From: Thecaphora thlaspeos
Taxonomy: Eukaryota; Basidiomycota; Ustilaginomycetes; Urocystidales; Glomosporiaceae
Length of the DNA: 64,000 nucleotides
Assembly: GCA_900291925.1 (NCBI GenBank)
Contig: UWYS01000023.1
Location: 124,001-188,000 of the forward strand
Reading direction: 5' to 3'
Position 1 is the first letter of the stretch, and each line of letters starts with the position of its first letter. Under the pieces are notes generated by a model, which saw only the letters and a list, made by a program, of their open reading frames with translations, had not been told where the DNA came from and searched no databases. Shown here piece after piece: positions 53,880 to 64,000 of the stretch. The position numbers were made by a program, and so were the translations under genes.

Positions 53880-56800
53880 TCATCGCGCTTTTTGTAGCTC
53901 GCGGTCCAGCAGCTGCTGGAACGCAGGCAGATCGAGGGAGAGTGTGAGGCCGCGCCCCTGCGGCGTGTGTCTGAGGGGAAACTGGACGACGAGCTTGGAT
54001 GGCAACGCAACGGTCGCGATGGCGACGCAGCTGCAGTGTGCGTGGACACGCGTCAGATTGCAAGCGAGCAAGGACTGATCAGCAAATCAACATACTCCTT
54101 AGAAGAGCACATTGCTGCGACCGCGAAGGACGCGCCGACTTACCTTTGCTCGACAAAGACCCTGGCCTGTCCTCCGACGCCCAGATCCGATCCCACCAGG
54201 GAACCCGTTTCACCGCCGCCGCCCCCGTCGTTGCCCGCTCCCGCTCCCACGCCCGCTGCCGCCGCAGCTGAAGCAGCCGATCCACCACCGGCTGCACCGC
54301 CTTGCCTTGCGGACGCTGTTCCCATCGCGGCCATCCACTCTGGCTGGCTGGCCGCCGGCCCGAGCTGGAACAGCAGGTCGGGTCGGAAGATGGAACGAAC
54401 CCGCGAGCTTTGTCCACGCTCGACGAGCGTCGAAAGCCAATTCGGCAACGTGTTAGCGATGCTCGAGAGCGAGGAGAGGGTGTAGGTCGCCCTACGGTTC
54501 TTCTTCGAGGGTGAAAGCGCATCGTCGAAGCGGGCGGCGCTGGTGGCCAGGATGAGATCGAGGCGGTACACGAACTGTCGCAAACGTCGACGGTCAGCGC
54601 GATAAAAGGATGGGATGAGCTAACTGTCGATCAGCGCCACGCGACTCGCTTTCGACTCTGGACTCACTGAAGCATAGTGGACGATCGAAAAGATGGGGCC
54701 CAGCACGTTGAGCTTGTAAATCGACGCCGCTGCACCTGCACCGCTTTCCTGTGCCTTTACCGCCGCTTGTCCACTCGTTGTGGCATCGGGGTCGGCCGCG
54801 CTCGTCTGCTGACGTTGCTGCTGGGAATGCGACGGTCTTCCGCGTAGGACGGCAAGGGTCTGGGCTCGCAGTGCTTGGGCCTTTGCAAAGACGTCTCCCG
54901 TCCTCGCCTCCTCGGCGGCTTCCCGGCGTCCGAGGTGCTTTCGCAGCGGTGCGAAGCGTGCAAACGCCAGCGCCATCGACGCAAAGGGCGAGTACAGCGG
55001 AACTTGGGCTGTCTCGTCGTCGGGCGTTGCCTTGTGCATCGTTGCCGCCTGCTCGGAATCGTCGGCAGACGCCGTTTTAACGAGCTCGAAGACAAGGTCG
55101 AGTTGCGGCGTCACCTCGATGACGACGCTGGATCCCGTCAAGCGGACGTCGAAGGCAGGCCCCAGCATTCGTGACTGGTGGACGATGTCGCGAAAAGTAT
55201 CTTCGTCTGCAAACTCTTGCTGCGCCGCTTGAAGCTCTTTGTCGAGCAGTCCGCCGAGCGACGCCGCCTCAGCTCCCACCGTGGACTCATCGATGTTTGG
55301 ATGGTCGCTCGTCCAGGTTACCTGCTTCGCCGGGGCGACGGCCACCTTGGTGGCGTCTCCGTCGCCGCCGCCGCTGTCGTCGTCGTCGATCGATGGCTGA
55401 AGGATGAAGCTGGCCCGTAGACGCTTTTTGGGTCGGTACGGTAAGACGAGCCTGTCTTTCGTCCCCAACGCTTGCTCGTCGCTCGCCTCTGCGATGTCAT
55501 CGGGAGCGTCCATCCAGTAAGCCAGCGTCCGCCGCCTCTGCTGTACGGAGGCTTCCGGAGTTCCAAAGCCGATCCAAGCGTCTCTTGCGCCTTCGTCCTT
55601 GATCTTGCCCTGGCTGAAAATAGGCGTGCCGAATCCTTCCAGACCGGGCAGCGCATCCTCGTCGTTGGGGTGGGCAGCACCATACTGATCGTTGAGCGGC
55701 CGTCCGGGGGTCAGGCCCCAGCCTCTCTGCTTGAGCTCCCTCAGACCGCGCCATCTCTCCCTCTCTGGTCCCTGAGAGGCCCTCAGCTCTTTAGCACCCG
55801 TCCGCAAGACCTCGGCGGCGCTCAACAGGCTGGCCCGCTTCTGCGCGAGGCACACTTTGCGGTCAAAGAGCCGTTGCGCATCGTTGGAAGACGCATCTCG
55901 GATCGCAGCCCTGATTGCGTTTTCGTTATCGTCGACGTGGTCTTCGTTGTCATCGTCCTGCTCGTCGTCGTCGCCCTGAATCGTTGGGTTGGCCAGCTTG
56001 ATGCGGCTCACGCCGATGGACAGCGGATCGAGGACGAAGTCGTCCCCCGTCGTCTTTGCCTGCACGGTAGCGGATGCGGAGATGCCGCTCGGCGCAGGGC
56101 TGGACGATCTGCCTGGGAGCAGAGAGGAGGCAGAGGCAGCGCTGCGAGACTTGTACGCTTGTAGCAACATGCCAACCAGCTGATGCGCATGGATGGCGGT
56201 GACGTGGGCGTGGCTGCAAGAGATAGACGCGTGAAGGATGTGGTTAGTCGAAGCTCGATCATAGGGCGAACAGGACGACGCCGCCGCCGAAAGTCACGCA
56301 CTCTAGTCGCCCCAGCATCTCGGTCCACAGCGGTGTAAAGACGTGTTCGTCGATGAACTTGCCTCGTACGCCGCCCTCTTCCGCCTGCGCTTTGGCATCG
56401 CCGCTGCCGGGCTGATCTTTGCCCTTGGTGCCTATCCTATCGAGTGGATCCGCCGCAGTAGTGTCGTGCTCTTGGTCTCGTCGACCTTGGATATCGTCTC
56501 CGTCCTCGCTTGTGCTGAGGTAGTTGGGAGCGTCTCGCTCGTAAGAGGGGGATCTTCTGCTCCTGTCATCGCCATCACTGTTGTGGTCGGTGTCGTGGCT
56601 TCTCGAGGCGCGTTTCCTGGATTGCTTCCGATTGGCCTCTTGAGCCAGAGCAGCGGTGCTGAACCTGGAAAAGTCGCCCCGCTCTGACCAGAGACGGCGT
56701 ACGTTGTCCCTAAGCTCTGATGCAGAGGGTTTCCGTCTGTTCAAGGCAAGAGGCGGGGAACATGCGGTGTCAGTAGGTGGCCTATCTGAAACGAGGTGCG

Positions 56801-57084
56801 GGGGGGGGGGGGGGGGGCGGCTTCGAGAGCTTGCACAGACGCGCTCACGAGTCAAAGGTAGGCTGTCCGTCGGGCGATATGTCGAGGAGCTTGCTCTCCC
56901 TCGGGAAAGCCTGAAGCCAATGTCGTTCGCTGAGGGTGTGCGTGGGATGGTGAGACTGTTGGCGTTGCTGATCGTCGGAGGAATAGACGATGACCGGTTG
57001 AATGCTGAGTGCGACGGCACCTCGGTCGCCTGTGCCATCACTTTGTGCGGAGGGGCCCGCCGGAGCTGGCGCCGGTTGCATCAT
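53880..57084 (-). CDS. MED17: Mediator complex subunit 17
   Basis: Five exons, 57084-56849, 56736-56302, 56213-54668, 54574-54144 and 54030-53880, every junction in phase, 932 residues. Family-like stretches: ELRDNVRRLWSERGDFSRFS near the N-terminus, VFTPLWTEMLGRL spliced to HAHVTAIHAHQLVGMLLQAY, KRASLLSAAEVLRTGAKEL, and RGLRELKQRGWGLTPG followed by FGTPIFSQGKIKDEG. The C-terminal region has LGPIFSIVHYAS spliced to FVYRLDLILATSAARFDDA. Med17/Srb4 is the central scaffold of the Mediator head module needed for Pol II initiation. Low-complexity acidic and Ser/Arg segments enlarge it. Intron 1 contains an 18-base G tract (C tract on the coding strand). Identification rests on motif order, not on a search. 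Confidence 0.75.
56800..56817. repeat. 18-base G homopolymer in MED17 intron 1
   Basis: Uninterrupted run of G on the plus strand, a C run in the pyrimidine-rich part of the intron on the coding strand. Confidence 0.9.
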
Positions 57085-57504
57085 GTCATATTATGGCTTG
57101 TCGCGAGGGTGGTGGTGGCGGCATCGTGCGCGAGGTGAGGGTGGTGGGAGGGCGGGGAAAGGCAAGCGACGCGGCGTTGACTTACCGTCCGGAAGAAGCC
57201 GCCTTCACGACTCGCTGGGAACAAGCGCAAGAGAGCCAAGAGTCGCAAGGGCCGTGCGGACCCTTTTGGGAAAACTCGGCTTGTCCGCTTTCCCGCTTTC
57301 CAGCTGCCGCACTCTGCCGCAAGCCTTGCTCTCACTGGTCTCCATTGTGGCGTCGCTCGCGTCTAGCCTAGCTGGTGCACAGGACGACGGATAGATTACT
57401 ACGGCCGATGTGGTGCCCACGGACGGAGACAGCCGTCGATTGCCATTGCATCGCGGATGACCATTTGCTACTTGGCGCCATCGTCGCGCCTCGCCCGGCC
57501 GCTT
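57085..57504. other. intergenic, promoter side of MED17
   Basis: About 420 bp between the stop of the Ca2+-ATPase and the start of MED17, both on the minus strand. No gene is seen. Confidence 0.45.
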
Positions 57505-60500
57505 CTAGACTACCCACTCCCCGCGCATTCCTGCGATGGTGTCCTCCTCCTCGGCCAGTGACCTCTCGTATACTCTTCGCCCTTCGTGGAGACCGAACGA
57601 CGTCGCAGCAATCACAACTAGCAGGAGCAGGTCGTTCAGCGACAGGCCCGTCGTCTGGAACACGCCCTGCAGGAGCGGAAGGTATACCATGCAGAGCTGC
57701 GCCAACAGCGACGCCGACACCGTCAGGCCAAGCATCCGGTTCGCCGTCAGCGGCGTATGCAGACCCCGGTTTTGCACCGCTGAAGTAAGGTCCAGGAAGA
57801 CGAAGCAGGTGAAGGTCTGGGTGGATGTGTGGATGTAGGCACAGATCGGTGTGTGCGACAAGAGAATCGTTGTTAGCGGCCGATGCGCTACCCTCGGCGG
57901 CACCGCCGTGCCGCGTCCCGTCCACCACTTACCATGGTCGAGTCCCGCTGATCGGCAACGCCCTGGTTCATCTCATGGATGTAGATGTACAGCGTGCCGG
58001 CGACTATCATCGTGGCCGAAAACGCGATCCGGTACAGCAGCCTCGAGTTGAGCACAGGTGCGCTCTTGGGCCTCGGCGGCTTTCGCATCACGCTGTTGCG
58101 ATCCACAGGGTCGACTCCTAGCGACTGGCTGGGTGGCCCGTCCATCAAGATGTTGATAAAGAGAATCTGCATCGCGTTGAGCGGAAGCTTCAGCCGAAAG
58201 GCCGTGCTCAGCGTGATGAGCGTCAGCGCAGCCACCGCCGTGCTCAGCTGGAACGAGAGGAAGTTCTGGATATTGTAGAAGATGCCCTTGCCTGGGGTGG
58301 ATCGTCGGTGACGCCGCACATTCGGAAAGGCAAGAGAGGGGGGGGGCAAAGGGCAACGGTCGAGGCGGTCAGCTACAAGCGCCACCGGGCCACTTCCAAT
58401 CGGCTGGCTAGCGGACCACACTCACCTTCCTCGACCGCCGATAGGATGGTGGCAAAGTTGTCGTCGACCAGAATGACGTCTGCCGCCTCTTTGGCTACGT
58501 CTGTACCGCCTTTGCCCATCGAGATGCCGATGTCGGCCATCTTGAGAGCGGGTGCGTCATTGACACCGTCTCCGGTCATGGCGACTATCGAACCGTTCGC
58601 CTGATAGGCCGAGATGATCGTCATCTTGTGTCGCGGCGTCGTTCTGGCAAAGACCGAGACAGTGCCGATCCGCTCGCGCAGCTGGCGCTCCGACATCGAG
58701 TCGATCTGCCGACCCGTCAGCACCGCGCTCGACGAGGACGACGAGAGGATGCCAAGCTGGCTCGCCATGGCGGTAGCGGTGCTCTCCGAGTCTCCGGTGA
58801 TCATGACAACCTGCACGCTGCCCCTGACCAAAGCGGCAATGGCATCCTTAACGCCGGGCCGCGGCGGATCCTGCATGGCCTGCAGCCCGCAGAAGGTCAT
58901 GGTGCTGGCCTCCGCGCTGCCGGAGAGCCCCGTGCTCGTGCCGAGCACACGCAGACCTTGCTTCGACATGGCGTTGGCCGCCTCGGACACCTTGCGCTTC
59001 CACGAGTCGTCCAGATGCACGACCTGTCCGTCCGGGCCAAAGATCGTGCTGCTCTTTTCGAGCACGACCTCGAACGCACCCTTGAGGTAGGTCGTCTCCT
59101 GGGCCGGAACGGCGGTCGACAAAACACCGGTGACGGCCATGAACTTGGTCTCTGAGTTAAACGCCGACTCGCTGTTGCGCTTGAAGTAGGGCCGCTTGTC
59201 CTCGAGGCCAAAGAGGCGCAACACGTTGACCATGGCAACGTCGGTCGCCTGACCGACGTTGGTGCCATGCTCGTCGCGGTGCGAGTTGTTACACAAGTTG
59301 CCCGCCAGCAGGCACTTGGCAAACGCACGGCTCTGCTGATGTGGGACGGACCTGACGAGGTCGACCACGTCGTCCTCGGCCGTATAGCACCGCACCACCG
59401 TCATCTCGTTGGACGTCAGCGTCCCGGTCTTGTCGGAGCAGATGACCGAGACGGATCCGAGTGTCTCCACAGAAGGCAGTTTCTTGACGATTGCCTTGCG
59501 GTTCGAAATGCGCAGCACGCCGAGGGCCAGGGTCACGGTGACCACGATCGGCAGTCCTTCGGGGATCGCCGCTACGGCGAGCGAGACTGCCGAGGTGCGG
59601 GAGAGGGAAGAGCGTGATCGAGGACGAGCAGAGAAGAAATCCGGAACAGAGATGGGTACGTCAGCGACGATGCTCCCCAGCTCGCGCCCGTACGACTGAC
59701 CGGCGCTGCTTCACGTACCTCCGATGGTGAACATCTCGAGCCAAGGGCGCCGCTGCCAGATGCCGATCAGGCAAATGACAGCAATGACAGCAAAGCTGAC
59801 GATGCTCAGCTTCTTGGCCAGCTCGTCCATGTTGAGCTGCAGCGGCGTCCGCTTCTCGGCCACCTCGTCGACCATACTGAAGATCATTCCGAACTCGGTG
59901 CGAATGCCGGTGCTGATGACGACCCCGCGGCCATGACCAGACTTCACCAGGGTCCCCATAAAGGCGATGTTTTCACGTTCGTTGATCGAGGTGGCCGCTC
60001 CGCCATCGTCGCCGCCGCCACCGTCGTGGTGGAGGTGGCGGGGGACGACGTCGGAATGCTTCTTGCGCGGCTTGATCTCGCCTGTCAGGGTGCTTTCGTC
60101 AATCTCGAGCGAGACTGACTGGCAAATGCGAAGGTCTGCGGGGATACGATCGCCGGTCGAGAAGGTGACGACGTCTCCGGGCACCAGCTCGTTTGCGAGC
60201 ACGGTCGAGGTAACGCCGTCGCGCACCAGGTGGCAGTAGTGGGGAACGAGTTTGTTGAGGGCCTCGAGGCTCTTTTCCGACTTTTGCTCCTGATAGAAGC
60301 CTACACTGATGACGATGACAATGGCGACGGTGATGCTAACGGCATCGTCGATCTGTCCAGTGAGGAGGCTGACGCCAGCGCTGCCGAGCAGCAACATGAT
60401 GAGCGGCTCCTGGAATTGGCTCAGGAACTTTTTCCAAGGCTGTTCCCCCTGACGAACAGCGAACTCGTTGAAGCCTCCGGCATGGCGGCGTGACTCTGCC

Positions 60501-61033
60501 ACCTGGTGGACGTCCAGACCGGAGTCGAGCGTGCGACAGCCGAGAGCGGCCAAAGTCTCTCGGATGGAGAGGTGGGTGTAGTGGGCCGACGGAGGTAGGC
60601 TGGCAGCGGAGTCCAGCTGGTCGGAGGGGTGCTGCGTAAAGGGGTCGACGGAAGGGTGGTGCTTGTGCACGCCTCTCTGGGGCGGAGGATACGAGGGCGA
60701 GGAGGACGCTGCGTAAGGATCGTCAGAGAGGGGGGCTGCGGAGGGGACGTGGTGGAGGACAAGACGACGAGGGCCGCGGGAGATGTGTGAGCAGGCCGAG
60801 AGCATGAGCGGAGGCGGGGCACAGAGCATCTAACGGGCCTGCATACCTTTGCGAAGTGTGGTGCTGAAGGCAAACTGTCCCTTCAAAGGGTCGGACGAGG
60901 CAGGGGCGCCGACCGAGGACGGACCAGCATCCTCAACGTAGGAATAAGGGGCGGGCGAGTCTGTGCCGCGGCTGTTTGCGCCACTACCCTGTCCGTTGGA
61001 TACGGGCGGCCGGTATTGATTTGGGGCGGCCAT
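57505..61033 (-). CDS. PMR1: P-type Ca2+/Mn2+-ATPase, PMR1/SPCA class
   Basis: Five exons, 61033-60847, 60735-59719, 59586-58426, 58291-57933 and 57816-57505, all in phase, 1011 residues. P2-type features: N-terminal cation-ATPase domain ([20 protein letters not shown]), actuator loop DESTLTGE, and TM4 [12 protein letters not shown]. The phosphorylated Asp lies in [13 protein letters not shown], with hinge [20 protein letters not shown] and C-terminal membrane segments with [19 protein letters not shown]. The short cytosolic tail without a calmodulin region favours the Golgi SPCA/Pmr1 class over PMCA or SERCA. It pumps Ca2+ and Mn2+ into the Golgi for glycosylation and secretion. The Ser/Pro-rich N-terminal extension is longer than in yeast. 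Confidence 0.92.
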
Positions 61034-61938
61034 CGATATGGCCGCAGCAAGCCAAGGGCCGGCTGTTAACGAGGGTGACTGGAAGGCAGTCGAGAGGGAG
61101 GAGAAGCAAGAGGCACAGCCTTCTCAGCCGCCATCTGGTGGCTGGAAAGGGAAGAGCTGAGCTATGCAACGCCAGCAGGCGAGAAGGAGGAAGAAGAGCG
61201 AGGAACGAGAGAAGCGGATGCTGGTGAGTGAGGAGGGTGACGGGGAGGAGGGTGACGAGGAGAAGAAGGAGGAAAAGGAGAAAGGGCCGCGAGTGTAAAG
61301 GAAGCCTTAGCAGCAACGATCTTTGCCCGGCGACGGCGGTCCGACCGCGACGCCGTCGATAACAGACACACACACACACACACATACAGCGTACAGCGCA
61401 CCCCTGCCCGGCCACAATGTGAATGCACCCTTCTCCCACGCCGCGCCGACACCGCCATGCAACAGCCGACCCTTGTCCCATCGCTCACCCGCCTGCCTGT
61501 TGCGCGCCATGCTGCTCGCCCCATCCTCCAGGCCGGTCAGGATCGCGTGCCATCTTTCAGCCCTCCTTTCTAGGCTCTCTGCCGGCTGACCGCCGGCCAT
61601 GAGGCGGATCAGCTCCTGCCACTAACTCCAAGGCTGCCTCCGTCAGACCATCTCTTGAGCTTTCTTCTTCTTTTGCAGAGCCAGTCAAGGCGAGCTTCTG
61701 GGAAAAGGACTAGTGTACAGGCTAGACCACAGCAGGGCGTGGTCACAAGCAGAGGAGCAAGGACAGGCGACCAGGCGCCCCAATCATGACGTCGCGAGAG
61801 GACCCTTGGCCCGGGTCTCGTCCGGAGGCTCAGACGATCCGAGAAAGGTCCTTCGCACGAGCGAGGGAAGACAGAAGTAGGTGTAGTTGCTGTGGCGTTG
61901 CGATCGCAACTGCAGCTTTCGCTAGGTCGCCGTTTCGT
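61034..61938. other. intergenic with CA dinucleotide repeat
   Basis: About 900 bp upstream of the Ca2+-ATPase and downstream of the Rpb8 gene. An (AC)n run lies at 61367-61386. No supported gene. Confidence 0.5.
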
Positions 61939-62642
61939 CTAACGCATGAGCAGGTAGACATTGGCACCGACCGTGACTCCGCTCAGGTGTCGGTAGGAGC
62001 CGGTGAGCGCCATCATCAGCCCCCCAAACGAGCCGTAGACGGTGACTTGATCGCTCGCCTTTTCGTCGTATCGGTAGATCTGACCGTTCGAAAAGGGGTT
62101 AGCCAAAGCAATGGGCATTCGCTTTAGCATCTTGAACGTACAAAGGCTGGGGGCGTCGCCGGGGCTTGCTGGGCCTGCTGGGCCTGCATTTTGGCTCGCT
62201 CGCTCACCTTGCCATACATGACATAGTCGAAGTCATCGGCAATGCCACCGTTCCCCGGCATGTCGAGCCTCCAGGCGTCGCGTTCTGCCGCTACGGCCGA
62301 GGCGTCTTGGTGCCCCTCTCCCTCCTGCCCTGTTGACTTGATGGCAGAGTCCTTCTTGAGCGTTGATGCGAGCTGGAAGGTGAGCTGCCGGCCTTCGGAG
62401 ACGGGCCAGATGTCGGTTGCAATGTCGATCGAGAGGTTCATGTCCAGCGAGGGCGAGGTCGCAACGATACGCGAGACTGGTACGGACGAGGCAATCGAGG
62501 GGGGGGAAGAGGGTCAGTCGGGAGCCGGTAGCCAGACGCTAGAGCGGCCCCGGACGACGGACGCACCTCTGTCGAACTTCTTGCCATCTGGGTCAATCTT
62601 GTCGATGACGAACTGGGTGTCGAAGATGTTTGTGGGGTCCAT
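61939..62642 (-). CDS. RPB8: RNA polymerase I/II/III shared subunit RPABC3 (Rpb8)
   Basis: Three exons, 62642-62567, 62476-62208 and 62079-61939, in phase, 161 residues. The family sequence is clear: FDTQFVIDKIDPDGKKFDR spliced to VSRIVATS, then LSIDIATDIWPV, DDFDYVMYGK spliced to IYRYDEKASDQVTVYGSFGG, ending TGSYRHLSGVTVGANVYLLM. Rpb8 is an OB-fold subunit common to the three nuclear RNA polymerases. A charged loop (about residues 60-90, GQEGEGHQDAS) is longer than in yeast. The last intron uses acceptor cggtcag. The longer frame upstream of it is not used, because it would break the YGK-IYRYD junction. Confidence 0.93.
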
Positions 62643-63081
62643 GGCAGGAGGCGTTGGGGGAGAGGCGAGGCTGGGGGGAGGAGGAGGAGATGGAGGAGAT
62701 GGAGGAGGAGGAGGAGGAGAGGGAGGAAGTGAGAGTGGAGGTAGTGACTGGTGCCTCTCGTCGCTCTCTCGTGTCCCGAGATTCTTCTCGACGGCCTCTG
62801 CTGCGACGCCTCCGCGCTCTGTTCGGAGCCGAGGCCTCGCGCGTCCGTGCGCAGGCAAAGGTGGAGACGGCCATCTCGGCACGTAGCGCCTACATCATTC
62901 CTGCCCCTTTCCACCACCATCCCTACCGCCGTCTCCCCGCCACACGTGCTACGCTGTAGCGCTCCCGAAACGGTCAAGAACACCTCGACATGGCGCCGTA
63001 GCGCGCATCGGCGGCCCTGACTGCCGAAACGCTCGATGCGCACCGCACCGCAACCCACCGCCGGACATCCCCTTCGCCATC
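62643..63081. promoter_or_regulatory. divergent promoter region of RPB8 and the Sld3-like gene
   Basis: About 440 bp between two divergent starts. It includes a purine-rich ggagga repeat at about 62680-62735. No TATA box is obvious. Confidence 0.35.
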
Positions 63082-64000
63082 ATGGCCTCCCTCAGCGAGT
63101 CCAGATGCGTTCCCTGTTCCGGCCAAGCGGTGCTTCGGCCCTTGGCAGAGATCATCCCCCCTAAATCCGCCAAGACCGCCAGCGCCCGAGATCCCAGGTC
63201 TGCCCCCCTGGTTCCAGCCACGCCACCGCTGCTGCTGGAACGTCCTCCGCATTCCGTCTGGCCAGCCGCGGACCATGCCGCAACACCACCCGGCGACGGC
63301 CTCTGGATGGTCTACAATGACGCCCTATGGCTTGGCGAGGGCCACACCTCCCTGTGCGACTTTATACAGCACGTTCAAAGGCTCGAGCTCGCCAACGAGT
63401 CAGTCATCCCTCTGCTCGTCGTGCGGCTCGCTCTCATGCTCCGTCCACGCTCCATCATACAGCGTCGTTATGACATGGAGGCTGCCAAGGTGCTTGCATC
63501 CTCCCATCTGTCTACGACCGAGCCCATGCAGCTTTACGCCGACAACGACGAGTTCCGCGCCGTACGGGCTGCTCTCAGAGGAGGTGCAGCCACAGCGGTC
63601 GCCGGCGACCTGCAGCCTAAACTCATCAAAGGAAACACAGCTGCAGCGAGCGACAATTGGCCGGAAACAGGCAGGGTGGGAGTGCCCCGCAGCATGCTCG
63701 AGCCAGGGTCCAGCCTATGCAGATGGCTCAAAGCCATCGAGAGCCGAGAGTGGGTTGGCGGTGGCAGAACTGGCTCCAGCGGCACTAGTTTTGTCCCTGT
63801 GCTGACAATGCGCGTCCTCCTCTCCCTGACAGGCTTCAGCTCCAGGTTCTCCTCACGCTCCTTCTCCTCAAGATCACGACAAAGCATAGTTCCTGCATCG
63901 AGCCGTCCAAGCGATCGCTCGAAAAGGCGCTCCTTGCGAGTTCCGCCGCTTCGGCTTCGACCACCTGCGATGCCGTCGTCTCGGACCTGACGCCCGAAGA
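63082..64000 (+). CDS. putative Sld3/treslin-like protein, 5' part only
   Basis: Exon 1 is 63082-63749. An intron (63750-63832, gtgggt...ctgacag) is inferred, and exon 2 runs off the window at 64000. Exon 1 encodes about 222 residues, including LWMVYNDALWLGEGHTSLCD and IPLLVVRLALMLRPRSIIQR, with no recognised motif. The splice gives KAIESRELQLQVLLTLLLLK. That resembles the conserved RE-x-QLQ-x-LL helix of the replication-initiation factor Sld3/treslin, but this is one short stretch. Skipping the intron instead leaves an arginine/serine-rich frame that looks like shadow sequence, which supports the splice. The gene is incomplete here. Confidence 0.4.

Noticed and set aside
1..64000. CRISPR arrays, bacterial operons, tRNA genes
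   Set aside because: No spaced palindromic repeat array; gene structure is eukaryotic; no convincing tRNA B-box with a matching cloverleaf was found on visual reading.

Overview
The window is nuclear DNA of a GC-rich basidiomycete fungus, probably in the Ustilaginomycotina. Genes have short GT-AG introns (about 80-150 nt) and no operon structure. A single 5S rRNA gene sits between protein genes. The G-alpha subunit is of the fungal cAMP-type class (MGNCLSS start, SGIL end). The species cannot be named from the sequence alone. Exon joins below were worked out by hand from splice-site phase and family alignment, not from transcripts.

Left arm, 1-25.7 kb, is ordinary gene-dense chromosome. In order: a saccharopine-dehydrogenase-like oxidoreductase (-); a zinc alcohol dehydrogenase (+); a 5S rRNA gene (+); a Ctr copper transporter (-) divergent from a ferric/cupric reductase (+), a likely metal-uptake pair; a PINX1-type G-patch protein (-); a WDR59/Mtc5-like WD40-RWD protein of the GATOR2/SEACAT type (+); a Gpa3-type G-alpha (+); glycogen branching enzyme (+); a secreted alpha-carbonic anhydrase (-); and a small secreted cysteine-rich protein with an internal duplication (-).

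The middle, about 26-42 kb, is a transposon graveyard. It holds: (i) a tyrosine-recombinase (YR, DIRS-like) retroelement on the minus strand, whose recombinase gene is split by a 693-bp solo LTR with a perfect 5-bp target duplication; (ii) a broken plus-strand cysteine-rich gene of unknown function; (iii) a chromodomain Ty3/gypsy element on the minus strand, whose gag is split by (iv) a second YR element. Much of the Ty3/gypsy copy is stripped of CpG, and several catalytic residues appear to have been destroyed by CpG transitions. Next to the island lies a three-exon gene for a 979-residue P-loop NTPase with a C-terminal PD-(D/E)XK-like nuclease motif, an architecture reminiscent of Crinkler-type effectors.

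Right arm, 46-64 kb, returns to ordinary genes: an FAD-linked BBE-type oxidoreductase carrying a very large disordered insertion (-), a VIP36/Emp47-type cargo lectin (+), Mediator subunit 17 (-), a PMR1/SPCA-type Ca2+-ATPase (-), RNA polymerase subunit Rpb8 (-), and the start of a gene resembling the replication regulator Sld3/treslin (+), cut by the window end.

The most notable items are the nested and mutated transposons, the P-loop/nuclease gene beside them, the duplicated secreted cysteine-rich protein, and the oxidoreductase with a roughly 550-residue insertion.
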